Source of the DNA: Akebia trifoliata
Lineage: Eukaryota > Streptophyta > Magnoliopsida > Ranunculales > Lardizabalaceae
Direction: 5' to 3'
DNA length: 64,000 nucleotides
Assembly (NCBI GenBank): GCA_017979445.1
Contig: CM030718.1
Location: 14,610,760-14,674,759, forward strand
Both the position numbers and the translations under genes were made by a program. Shown piece by piece: positions 1 through 11,131 of the stretch. A model generated the notes under the pieces. It was not told where the DNA came from. It ran no database searches and saw only the letters and a program-made list of their open reading frames with translations. Position 1 is the stretch's first letter; each line of letters opens with the position of its first letter.

Positions 1-864
1 TTTACAAAAGCAAATTTTCTTGAGTGATTTGAGACTTGTGATTCATCATTGAATTAATTTATCATGTTTCCATAGCTTGACTGATTGGTCATCACTTGAC
101 TTTTCTTGATAGGAAATGTCACCAACTTAATTAATTTCTATGGATTTTGATCAATATTTTCCTTCATCATGCTATAGTTTCTTGGGACTTACTTTATTTC
201 ATTTATTATTCACCTATCTTAATTTTACTATATTTCCTCTTTCATCCCTATAATCCATGTTTTTGTTTTCCAATGCAATAATATATTTTTTTTTAACAAG
301 ATTAACATTTGGAGCAGCTCCAACCATTCCAATGTTTTTCTCTTTTTTGTTTTAATCAAAACTTAGGAGCAGTTTTGAACATTTCCTGTTTCTAGGCTTT
401 AAAACGGTTTTCAGCCAGAACGGTTTCAAAATTGTTCCTAATGTCCTTAGGAATGACTCAAAACCTTTCCTAATTGGCATTTTTGGTGTAGTTAGGTATT
501 TATAAAGCAACTTGTACCTACCCTCTATAGAAGAATGAGATATAATTGATTCTCTTTGATAATAATTACAACAATCCTAATAGGGTTTTATAGAAACCAG
601 ATCATATCTAGAGATAAACTCTATTCCTAATAAATCTCAACCAAACCAAACTAACCATATCTTAATCTCAATAGATATGATACGGTGTACCATGGTACAT
701 CATATTACAATGCAGCACAACTAATTACTCCAATACCCTCTCTATTTAATAAGAAACTCATACTAGAGATCATCACCAACTATCAAGGTCATGCTCTTTG
801 AGATGGTTAACCGTGCGGCGCTTGAAGGCTTCGACCTACAAGTTAAATTGAAAAAAATACCCAA
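1..864. other. AT-rich DNA, no gene recognised
   Basis: No reading frame of recognisable family and no repeat boundary could be defined here. The stretch is AT-rich with short poly-T runs. A region around 480-720 looks like generic degraded repeat or intergenic DNA. Nothing more can be supported. Confidence 0.5.
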
Positions 865-907
865 GCGTGCGCGCGCGCGCACACACACACACACACACAC
901 ATGTGCA
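865..907. repeat. GC/AC alternating purine-pyrimidine microsatellite
   Basis: A strictly alternating purine-pyrimidine run: a GC-dinucleotide block (about 869-880), then an AC-dinucleotide block (about 881-900), then a short TGTGC tail. Alternation is unbroken for 43 bases. Such tracts are the classical substrate for left-handed Z-DNA; that is known chemistry, while any function here is inference. Confidence 0.9.
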
Positions 908-1520
908 AAGCAACACTAGACGAAAACACCATATAGCAAAGTTTGTTGGTAATTTCATTAGTATGATGGTAACTTAAAAAGCAACATAGAGTACAAGAAC
1001 TCGATATTAGGTGAGTTCTATCTTAGGAACACATTGTTGGTTGTTGGCTTGGTATGCTCTCAACGTGCTTGTGAAGGCTGGGCTTTGGAATTAAGCTTTG
1101 ATTATTTTGATTTATCAGACACTTCACAAAAATCATCTTCTCTTGAAGAACTATTTTTTTTTCTACCATACTTCTATCTTGGTGTTCTTTTACTATGGAC
1201 ATCTCCTTGAGTGAAAATATATCTTCAAAGAATTTTAATCTTTGGAATCAATTATATTTTTTTGTTAACTAGGTTATTTTCGAACCTAACCACTAAAAAA
1301 TGGTAAGCACAACTATTTTGAGTGGCCTATAAATACACAATCCAGAATTTAGGGCTAGTTTTTTTCCTTTTATGGGTAGGAATTAACACCTTAGCCAAAT
1401 ACCAGTACATTTTTTATATTGATAAGTTGTTTTTTTTTCCATAACTCTTAAGTAATTTTTTCTGAATCCTTGAAAACGATTTTTATTTAGTATAAAATAC
1501 AATGAAAGAAATGTCTATCC
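908..1520. other. Non-coding stretch, nothing recognised
   Basis: AT-rich DNA with poly-T tracts; no family signature found on either strand. It lies on the 3' side (in minus orientation) of the copia integrase scrap, so it may contain degraded copia DNA, but no conserved motif is visible. Confidence 0.4.
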
Positions 1521-1618
1521 TCACATGTTCATGGGTAGCCCAGAACTTACTAACAAGGCATTGATCATATCCTTTAAGGTTCTATTTTTCCTCTCGACTA
1601 AACCATTAGATTGAGAAA
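1521..1618 (-). pseudogene. Ty1/copia integrase fragment
   Basis: Read on the minus strand, about 30 codons give QSNGLVERKNRTLKDMI followed by NALLVSSGLPMNM. This matches the end of the Ty1/copia integrase catalytic core, where the QxNGVxERKNRTL block carries the last catalytic glutamate (the E of VERKN is retained). The reading dissolves on both sides, so this is a scrap of an old element without LTRs. The family normally encodes a gag-pol polyprotein of over 1300 residues, so this is about 2 percent of it. Assignment to copia is fairly secure from this one block; lineage cannot be given. Confidence 0.65.
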
Positions 1619-2001
1619 ATTCATCCAGGATTTGCAGAGAACTCCAACTCCAGTACTTTGTAAATTTTGGCTATGCTTGGAGTGGATGGTGTATATCGAT
1701 GGGCCACCAATTTGATTTCTGTATTTTTAAGATTTCAAAGTGTTTCTTTGTAAGATCTATGGGACAAACTAGTTGCAAGTACAAAACTAGTTACGTTCTC
1801 AACACACTTGATAATTGTTAAGTGCCAACTATTTTTCATGAATAATCATTAATGTATATTCTTTATATAAAAGTTTATTTATTGTTACCTAAATGTGATG
1901 CAGAAAGTGTTTGTCATTAACACCACCTTTAAAGGACTGGGTTCTTGGATCCTTCAATAGAAAATGGAAGGATTTTAAGTCCAAATTGAAGAGGACATAC
2001 T

Positions 2002-2390
2002 CAAGGGCGGAGCCATGCAAGTCTTAAGTTTAGTGAAAAGTTAAGATATCTCATATATTTTTCAAATTAATGAGATGCCTAGTTTGTCCTTTTTGCCTCA
2101 CACCCCTAGGTGTTTTGGGTGATTTAGACTGCCCCTCAACATTTTAGTGAATCTTCGAGAGACCCTTTTTTTCAAAGTAAAAACAGATACTACCTTTGAC
2201 CTTGTTCTTCTTTTGTTGATTAACAAAATAACCTAAATACCATCATTTCAACCTCTAAACAAGAATCCTTAATTTTTCTTCCTACAATCATTGATCTTCA
2301 AACTATTCAACCTCTATTGTAAATTAATTTTAATCTATTTAACTTCATCTTCAATCCATTGTTTTGAACCTCCCTTTAATCCCTTATAGA
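2002..2390 (+). repeat. CGGAGCC-type repeat, copy 1 (5' terminus)
   Basis: Starts with CAAGGGCGGAGCC and shares, further in, the block running from 'aaataacctaaatac' to 'cattgatcttcaa' with copies at 10.4-10.9 kb and 16.2-16.4 kb. Those two copies end in the reverse complement, GGCTCCGCCC. The terminal sequence resembles hAT-type terminal inverted repeats (CAGGGGCGGA...), so this is probably a non-autonomous DNA element; the matching right end of this copy was not found. Confidence 0.5.
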
Positions 2391-3110
2391 AACCTAGAAT
2401 TTTTTTATCAAACACAGCGGGAAAGTGGATTTACAACAATAGATGTTAGCGACAGTCATATCAGAAGCATCGTTATAACAACATTCAGCAATGAAATTAT
2501 TATCTGGCCATCGCTACAGGGGCTGCCCAAATTCTTAAAACACGAACTTCACTCTCAGTTCTCACTCTCACTCTCACTCTATTTCTAGACTATCTTCTCT
2601 CTCTAGTAAGTTCATGAAACTCTCAAAAACCCCATAACTTCTTTGCGTTTTCTCTCTCAAATCACTGATTCTCTCTGCATAGTTGTTTAAGATTTTTGTT
2701 TCTCTACATTTACCTCCTCTCTCCAACCTTGGATCTTTTAGTTCTCTGATACGGAAGGAAAGAAGTTTATTTATCCAAAGATCCATTGCTTGGAGGGAAA
2801 AAATTACAATTTTTTTTATGATCAATTTTTGTGTGAAATTTGAATCAATTTCAATTGTTGAGTTATGTTAGTCGCAAAACGATTCTTGCTGGAGTTTCCT
2901 CTGTGAAATCGAAGCTCAAAATGTGAAGATTGAGACTGGAATCAAAGCTTGTTTGCTAATAATTGGAGGTTGAACTGTTTGAATTTGAGGAAAAAATTTG
3001 AATCTTGTGTTTATCAAAGCTTGTGTGAGCCAATTTTCTCTAATTGTTACTCTGTTGTGGCGTCCCGCCAAACGCTAACACAAATCCCCATGTCAGATCT
3101 CGAGGTATTA
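2391..3110. other. Non-coding, CT-rich; possible CACTA-type subterminal motifs
   Basis: Around 2445-2515 there are 'ttagcgaca' and 'catcgctaca' motifs resembling the subterminal repeats of the CACTA debris at 10.1 and 14.0 kb. 2555-2720 is CT-rich (CACTCT repeats). No coding family is seen; short frames here are chance. Confidence 0.35.
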
Positions 3111-6100
3111 TGTAGCACCTCGAAATTTCGGCATGGTCTCCTCTGTTTATGTTAGCATTCCAAGGCGTTCAACCTGCACCTGATAAATGACATACAATCC
3201 TGCATACAACAAACAAAATATAATACTAGCGGAAGCCTATATACGTACGAAATATCAGAGTGCGAAAGAAGAAATTATAATATAGGATTTTACAGAGATT
3301 TCCTCACTCTAACAAAATTCCTAACGCTCAAGACAAAATCCATAAGACTACCTGGGAGAACTGACACCACTAGGGGGTATAGCCCTAGTACTTACCAGGT
3401 GACGGACTCTGGTTGTCTATCTGACTAACCAGATGATCCTCATTCATGCTCTATACTTGCTTCGCCAAGCTTTGAATCTGAAACTAAAAAATTAGAGAAG
3501 GAAAGGGTGAGTAACAATGGTTACCCAGTAGGGAAACAAATAATTTCTGCCAATAACCCCTCCTAGCATGAACGAATAAGCATACTGAATCATTTTAAAA
3601 TAATCAAAGCTTTACATCATAAACTACGATTAACTGGTACATATAGCCAGGGATGAGCAACTAAACATTTTAAAACTGACATTACATCAATCAACAGTAC
3701 TCACTATACCATTTTCTTTATATACAAATCGAATTGATCAAATGGAAACATTAAACATGCATTTCATTTTATATATCAAAGTAAAGCAACAAATACATAA
3801 TACACAATGGTGGAGTATTGGAATTAGAGAGTTGGGATTCACGACTGGATCGCTCACAGTCGGGACATGATGTTACAATTCTTCTCTGGCTTTTAGTTCC
3901 TGATTTTGTGACTGGTCGCTGTTTACCACGCTTGGTTGACCATTTATCTGGCTCAGGCTGACCGTTTGACGTGACCGTAAGCAATGGGTCTCTTTTCGAT
4001 GTGTCAGAACGTTCGACTACTATAGATTGTTAGTGATCACTGACCAATCATCTTCGTCTATGCCTATCAGGCGTACATGTGATTCCCAAATATACAAACC
4101 ATTCGTATACGACCACCTTTACATTACAAGTTCACTGGTAAAGATAGAGAGGAATAAACCCGGATTTCAGTTGTGACTCCACTCTCATACGTGTCCCATA
4201 CCACGTATGAGCTTGGTGGTCCCTACCGTACATCCCAGGATAGTACACCACTCCGGATGATATGACGCACTATCCCTTCAGGCATTCACAAACTCTTTAA
4301 CAGCTCACAAAATAGTTACATATATATATTATTTTCATTTGAAAATAAAAGAGAAATTAACAATACAAGGTTGAGAATAGATATCCAGTTTCCTACCACG
4401 CAAGTGTGGCCACCCGGCCTAAAATAAATAACGTAACGGAGCGCCTCGCGTTAACAGAAATTTAAATAAACATGCAACCAACAATATTATCCCTGGATAT
4501 CTGTTCACCAACCTGCACACAACGCAACAACGTAAAATGCAGACATCACCCCTCGGGTGTGACTCTGACATTTTACCGTTTCATATCCTTTTTCTCTTTT
4601 TCCAATTTTTCAATTTTCAATCACTTCAATAAAACATCCATTTTCTGATATTCATCAACTCAATATGACTTTATTGAATATTAAATCACATTTTCCAACT
4701 AAAGAATTTATTTTTTTATCAATAATATTGAAAAAGAAAACAAATTTTATATCAAAACGGGGTCCGAGCAGTGCACAAGACCCAATTGATGGAAATAACC
4801 CGTTAAAATATCCTACCCACGTATAATTTGTTCAAAAATACAATTAAACATATCTAACATGTAATTTCTGGCGTGAATTTTGAAATAAACAAAAGAATTC
4901 TATATTTTGAAAATATATCAAAAATTTTTAGATAAAATCCTAAATGCAATTTTCACAATCTACGATTACTAATAGAAATTGAGAGTTCCTTACAATGTCT
5001 AGGCAAAAGGATAGAAGCACGTGCACGAAAATCGAGGCGATCAGCACGGAAATCGAGACGGACCGAACTTCGAAGCGGCTGATTTTCGAAACCGACCCGG
5101 TGGTTTTGAAGATCTCGATGTGCTCGTCTCTTCTCCCTTCTACGACGAAAGACGGTTTGACCCCGAAACCGATGAAAATCGAGGTCGAAGTTACGAAATC
5201 TCCGTATAAAAATACGGCTGATTTTTTACTATACAGGGTGAAAAAGATGAGAAAACGGAAGGAATTTGGTTGGGTTATGTAGAGAATGAGGCTGCAGACG
5301 TTTCTCCCTTCTGCGTCGGAAAGCGATTTGACCCCGAAACGGACAAAATCCGAGGTCAAAGTTTCGAAATTTTTATATCTAAATACGGCTGATTTTTGAC
5401 GATATCGGATGAAATAGAAAGTGAAATGAAGAAAGATTGAGTGGGTTTTGTAGAGAAAGTAGCTGCGGACATTTCTCCCTTCAAAGTCGATCGTCGATGG
5501 CGAACCGTTTGTGAGAGATCTGAGGTGGAAGATCAAAGAGAAAAAAAAAATTTTGTTTTTATATGTCTCGGCCGTATGGACGCGTTGGGGAAGATGATTA
5601 TAAAAAAAAATTAAAAATATTATTTAAATAAAATGTGGGACGAATTCGGTATTTTGTCAATTGTTTCGATCGATGATAACTTGATCATCCGGACTCCAAA
5701 ACTGACAAATGAATACTCTATTTCGCCTAATTTTTCATCCTAGATCTAATGGTGTAGTCAATTTCTACAAATTATGTCTCTATCAAAAATTTACCTTTTT
5801 GACCTGAGGTGACCCCTAAACTTGATGTCATTTTCGTTTTTGACGATAATTTGACTTCCTGATCTCCAAAAATGACAAATAAATAGTCTATGTTGAATAA
5901 TTTTTCGTTATGAACCCAATGGTATGATCAAATTTTAAAAATTATTGCTTTAACAAAAAGTCACTATTTTAGCCTGGTCCGACCCGGTAATCGAGGATTT
6001 TGTAACTTTTATATTCGGACTCGCATTTGAGCGTGCTTACAGGCTAAACTATGTTTTTCGATCATTTTGAATCTAATGGTGATGTCAAATTCTATTAAAA

Positions 6101-6213
6101 ATGATCAAAAACATCATAAAATTTTACCCCTAAATCCCACTTTCAAGATTTTCTTAAAATTCCACTATTTATTTTTTTTCTCGAGATACGAATTAAAAAT
6201 TCGGGGTGTTACA
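3111..6213 (-). mobile_element. Long LTR-like unit with inverted TGTARCACC ends (probable solo gypsy LTR)
   Basis: On the minus strand the unit starts TGTAACACCCCGAATTTTT at 6213 and ends CGAAATTTCGAGGTGCTACA at 3111, so the ends are short imperfect inverted repeats. TGTRACACCCCG is a start often seen on long LTRs of Ty3/gypsy (Tekay/Del-like) elements in plants. No gag or pol motif lies inside. The unit contains a 171-bp tandem duplication (5.1-5.5 kb). No 5-bp target duplication is evident (left TATTA, right TCTGT), so one boundary may be wrong or altered. At about 3.1 kb it is long for an LTR; an alternative is a rearranged pair of partial LTRs. Confidence 0.5.
5120..5482. repeat. Tandem duplication, period about 171 bp
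   Basis: The marker TTCTCCCTTC recurs at 5131, 5302 and 5473. Each copy is followed by the 'gacc(c)cgaaac' and 'aatacggctgattttt' blocks, giving two full units and the start of a third. The 198-codon open frame on the minus strand over this stretch is explained by repeat structure, not by a recognisable protein. Confidence 0.75.
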
Positions 6214-8011
6214 TCTGTAATATTTTTTTGTTTTTTAGTTTTTTTTGGTGTTTATCGAGGGTGATAGAGGATTCTCGTGTTTGAGGATTATTTAAGGATT
6301 TTAAATAGATTGGAAGGTGTAAGTGGTCCAGTTTGACGAAAAATCTTGTGTTTAAAAAGCTTATTTTAACATTTCTTCTTGGATTCTAGGCACCAAATCC
6401 AAAATTATCTAATCTCTCCCCATCGAAAATCTAATTTGAAAAAAATTAAACCATAAAGTCATTCTAATCATCTGTTTCATTTGTATTTTTTAGGGTTTTA
6501 GTTTGACTATCGCAGGTTTCAAGGTAAGAAATCCTAAACCCTCATCTGCATTTTATCTTGTATTAGAGAGCAATGCTTCAACATTACTGCAAATATTTTC
6601 TTATGTCCTTTGGATCATTTCTTATTCTCAGATCTTTATATATTGGATTTTCTTTCTACTCCTTATAGATTTTTTTTTCTTTTGATGAGTTATGACTTTA
6701 TTTGTTTTGAGAAATCGATTTCATGTAGCTTTGATTTTATTTCTTTTGGTAATAGTTTGGTTAATTTGGAAGATTTATTCTTCTTCTTTTTCCCCATTAT
6801 TTATAGAGAGATTGTTTTCAAATATAAAATTTGCAGTAATTAGTTTTGGTTCCATCTTGGGAAAGTTCAAGGCCTTAGATTTCAAATGTTTGGGGTTGTG
6901 GCAAAGAAACTATAGTAGTAGCTGATAATATTTTTAATTAATAGTAGAAACTAGGAAGATTAAGGGATTTTTAGACTGTGAGAGAAGGATAAGTATTCAA
7001 AAGATTTATGGGTTTCTCAAATATATCTAGGGTGGGTCCTGCTACCATAGGTCTGCCTATTTAGGATGAGAAGCAACCACTCTAAAAGGTGTTTGATTCA
7101 GTTGGATTTTAAGTAACTCCCGAAAGTAGATGTACATGCGCTTCTTAAAAAAGGTAACTTTCTTACGAGGCTTGCATAGGTTGCTAGTGACTCATTTTAT
7201 ATCTGTTGTGCTTCAAGGAAGACAGAATGTCAGTAGAGAATTAGCACATGTTATTGAACACATCATTTAACATGAGCGGTAATCTAGATATTTTATCTAA
7301 AAAATAAAGATATTAACGAGCTTGATTCTTTCTTCTTGATGTGAAAAGAATAAAACTTTTAAGCCTCTTGGAGTGACATTACTTGCATCCTCTTTCTACC
7401 CTTACACCTAATTCTTTAAGGGAGGATGAAAAATCTTTTTATTTCATACACCTATCCTATTTCTTATGATCATACAATGCTCCCTCCCCAAAGGAGACAA
7501 CAAGATCTCTTTTTATAGATGCCTTTACTCTGTTTTTTATTATTGTAATTACTTCAAATGGCAAGTCTCTGCTAAGATGGTCTTTTTCTTAAATTGTAGC
7601 TTTTGCTAAGTGATAACAAATTGATCAAAAGAGGAGTAAGTAAACCATTGGCATTCATAAGAAGCAATACCTTACAAGGCTACTTCTTTTGTTATTAGCA
7701 TTGGAGTAGTTTTTAATTTTTTATTCATTTTGATACGTACATCATGATTGAGATCTTGTTTATTTATAGCTGTTTATTGTTCTATATCTAGTACTATTAT
7801 CATATGATTTTTAATGATACGTAATAGCTTTTGTTTGCCTTTCTACTAATGGAGTAATTGTTTTAGAGGTTCATCGGGATTAGGAGAGGAGGCATTGCAA
7901 TCCCTCCATGAGAAAATTGGGTCATAGGTGCTTATTTACAGTCTTGAATATTGTTTCTTCATGCTTAGACCTTTAAATTTGTCCAGTATCATCGTTACAC
8001 GATCAATGGAA
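6214..8011. other. Non-coding stretch, nothing recognised
   Basis: AT-rich DNA without a protein family signature on either strand. Short frames (60-77 codons) are T-rich chance translations. No terminal repeats of an element could be delimited. Confidence 0.4.
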
Positions 8012-8689
8012 TTGGTTTTGAATTTCGTATGGACAATAATTCATAGAACTATAGCTTTTATGGAGGATAAAGACAACATGATGAATGTTGAACTCTTGGG
8101 CAACATAAGGATAAGAAACTCCAAAGAAAACGTTGCGGAGGCATGAGAATCATTATACAACACACGAGGATCATAGGGTAATACCTAAAAGGATAATGAT
8201 TTACAACTACACAATTCTAAATATTGTTATCCATGACTTCACAAACTAGAGGTGAGTGTTGAAGATTGATCCTTAACAACAAGTTCAATTAGTTAACATT
8301 TGTGGTTTATTTATACATAGAATGTCATAAGTTTTCAATATGTACTTCTCACCAAGAGTCGGAGTAAATGTGAACAGATGCAAAATCAACACTAAGAGCT
8401 TGATCATTCCTAATAAAGTTTGTTCCTACTTGTTTTGCAAATGTGTTGGGGTTAAATTGAACTCGGTGTTGATGGACCATAAAATCCTTCTAATCTAATC
8501 TCCAATAGGTGCTTTGGATTGATGGTTTTTACGTGCACTGCCATTTCTTTTATCCATTCTTACAAAATCATGGGATGATTGAATCAATGCAGTTAATTTA
8601 GTACATAAATTTTATTTATTGATGGCATTCTCGCTTGGAAGTTAAAATCATGATGCTTGAATTATTATCCATACGAAATTCAAAATCAA
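8012..8689. repeat. Inverted repeat pair, 32 bp, about 0.6 kb apart
   Basis: 8012-8043 is the reverse complement of 8658-8689 with two mismatches (core TTTTGAATTTCGTATGGA). The right arm lies in the loop of the 16-bp hairpin at 8622-8702. This could be the subterminal part of a small inverted-repeat transposon, but no terminal duplication was found. Confidence 0.75.
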
Positions 8690-8702
8690 GCGAGAATGCC
8701 AT
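8622..8702. repeat. Perfect 16-bp hairpin arms with 49-bp loop
   Basis: ATGGCATTCTCGCTTG at 8622-8637 has its exact reverse complement at 8687-8702. Pairing continues weakly outward (TTTATT on the left against AATAAA on the right). Likely a MITE relic or a recent local inversion. Confidence 0.85.
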
Positions 8703-10090
8703 TTAATAAACTTACATGAGTTGTCTTATTTCTAGTTTTGTCATCTAGTCATGAATATTTTCCAAGTTTTCACTTGAAGCAATTGAATGATACATACTTT
8801 GTTCATCTTTGTTACAGGGGCTTTGCTTTCGTACTTTCTTCAACCAGTATATCTATAAATGTGGATTGGGCAGAGGTACAATAACATTATTGTTGTGTTA
8901 TTGACAACCAATGTTTTGGGAGGCTCTAATACCACCGAAAGAGTTTCAACAATCTGAAAAGCTTCTAGAAATTGTGCATAGCAGCACTTTGATCTTCACA
9001 TATGTCAAGTAAGTAATTCTCTTCAAGTTAAATTTAAAATACTACATGCATCTATAACTGTGAACTATGGTTAGTTAACATATCCCTCATTCTTGGAAAG
9101 CATGTGCTGCCTTAAGTTTGTACGACTTATAAATTGATTTCAAGAGTTCCACTTAATCAACTTAGTTGAAACTTTAGGGGTTGAACTCAGACTTGAAAAC
9201 GTATCATTGTTATGTGATTGTCATACAAAGACAAGAAACAAAATCTTGGGCAAGAAAAGATCACCCCTCAGTTTGGGGGTGAGCTTAGATTCTGGATGAG
9301 CCAATTCTCGTTTTGGAGATGAGGAAATACAAGATCAAAGAACACATACATAGCTTTATCTCTTTACTTGGTCGGGTCCAATTATGAATGTAGTTTATGT
9401 TTGCTCCTTTTACTTTTGAGATTCGAGGTAAGCATTTATGTGTAATGCTCATTACAAACAAATTTCTTTTTAGAGTGATCAATTCAATGCTACTATATTG
9501 AAACTTTTTCTAGGTTTTATTTTAAAGTAATTCAGAAGTTGGGTTAGGGTTCATTTTTTTTTTCTATTAATTTTTCTTGGAACCATTTCGAGAAATCTAA
9601 CCCTTTTTGGTTCACTTGATCCATATCAGGCTGCTTGTGGTCTTACTATTTTACACTAAAGGACCCCATTTATCAACATCGGTGTCGTAGTTGGCAGCAA
9701 TGGAGTATGTAAAGGATATCTAAAAATTTTACAAGCTCACAGAGGTAAAATTTTATTCAATTTCAATCCATATTATCAATCTATTTATATAACTGATACT
9801 GTGCAGGGTTGTTAGATGATGGATTTGGTTGTCACTAAAATGCAGGGTTGCTTGGCGTGCTTGACCAAAGAGTTCATTTCTTATAAGGACGACTTCTTTC
9901 TATTATCGGTTTGGGATTTGAGATCATGTTCATTATGTAACAAATTAGAGACATTATCAGTATAGGTGAATTTGTTTATTAATTAGTAAAGGTGCAAATT
10001 GCATGTAAAAGGGGTTGAAAACAACGAGGGGCATTTGGGTCTTTTCATGTTGGTGGATGGGGTTAAATATTTTTTTTCAAAAGTTATTCT
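8703..10090. other. Non-coding stretch, nothing recognised
   Basis: AT-rich, no conserved domain found. It probably belongs partly to the CACTA debris to its right, but the 5' CACTA terminus could not be placed (a 'cactaaag' near 9655 is too short to call). Confidence 0.35.
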
Positions 10091-10367
10091 TATAGCGACG
10101 GTAACTACCGTAGCTAGAGATCCCATTTTAAAAAAAACAATTATACCATAGCAATGGCCATTAGCGATTGTCACCATAGGTCCAATTCCTTTTGAAATTC
10201 AGCGACGACTTTTTGAACAGTTGGCTGTCGATGACACAAATAGCGATGAGGTTTTTTTGCAACGAGCAACAACAGCCATCATGGCTGTCGCTATAGGGTT
10301 ATTGCGATGGTTCTTTATACTATAGCGACGGTCACAAACGTCGCTATAACCAAATTTTACTATAGTG
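10091..10367. mobile_element. CACTA-type 3' end with subterminal GCGACG repeats
   Basis: Contains several inverted and direct copies of TAGCGACGGT, GTCGCTATA, GCTGTCG and related words, ending in a terminus whose reverse complement is CACTATAGTAAAATTTG. Dense short subterminal repeats ending in CACTA are the hallmark of En/Spm (CACTA) elements, where the transposon-encoded protein binds them. The partner 5' end was not identified, so this may be a truncated or deleted copy. Confidence 0.65.
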
Positions 10368-10439
10368 AAAAATTCGTATTTTCTTCTACTTCAATAATCC
10401 TATCATGTTTTTACGTTCAAGTAGAAGATGGGTGTAATG

Positions 10440-10940
10440 AGGTCATTTGACATCAATATATTAGAGAAGATATAGGTTAAGGGGCATGTTGGGATTTTGG
10501 TGAATATCTTTACTATTATATTGAGAGAAGACCGACTAGAAGTGGTTTACAAACTAAAATTTGAGTGGCCATAAATGCCTCTACTTTTATATTTAAATTT
10601 AATATAATCAGCTTCATTTTGATAAATAAATAAAAAACCAAGAAAATTGCTACTTACAATACAAAATTAAAAAAGTATCATTTTATTGTATAATCTTAAA
10701 AATCCTTTAATTAATATCTTAAATTACAAATAAATTTTTTTCATACATGTCCCTTTGTATTTGCCATCTTCTAATTTGAGATAATGAGAAATGACCTAAA
10801 TACTTTTTTCTTCTATTTCTAACCAAAAACCTTAATTCCAATTTTCTTCACAAGACCTATAATCTTCAAGTTTTTCAATCTTACCCATTAATTATAGTTT
10901 GCCCCCCCCCCCCTAGAAGAAAATCCTGGCTCCGCCCCCG
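10440..10940. repeat. CGGAGCC-type repeat, copy 2 (terminus GGCTCCGCCC)
   Basis: Ends in AATCCTGGCTCCGCCCCCG at 10940 and shares the block 'aatgagaaatgacctaaat' with copy 3 at 16.3 kb. A run of 13 C near 10901-10915 precedes the end. It lies just before the CACTA transposase exons. hAT-like non-autonomous element is the likeliest identity, inferred from the terminus only. Confidence 0.5.
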
Positions 10941-11131
10941 GACACCCTATATGGCTTTTAAAGGTGATTCAGATGCGGCTAAAAAAAATTGTTCATCAAG
11001 TGGGAATAGCTCATCCAATTTTGGGAGAGCGATATTAGCAAGGTAGACATGATATCTGTAGTTGCATCTAAATTCTTTTCAACAGATCGAGTTGTATGTT
11101 TGTTCTAACTTTTTTATACTTCAACTTGTAG

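Noticed and set aside
4940..5536. 198-codon open frame on the minus strand
   Set aside because: It spans the 171-bp tandem repeat inside the LTR-like unit; Ser/Phe/Arg-rich translation matches no family and openness follows from repeat structure.
3106..6218. A target-site duplication for the 3.1-kb LTR-like unit
   Set aside because: TATTA and TCTGT do not match; TCTGT also occurs at 3142-3146, but placing the border there removes the TG/CA terminus.
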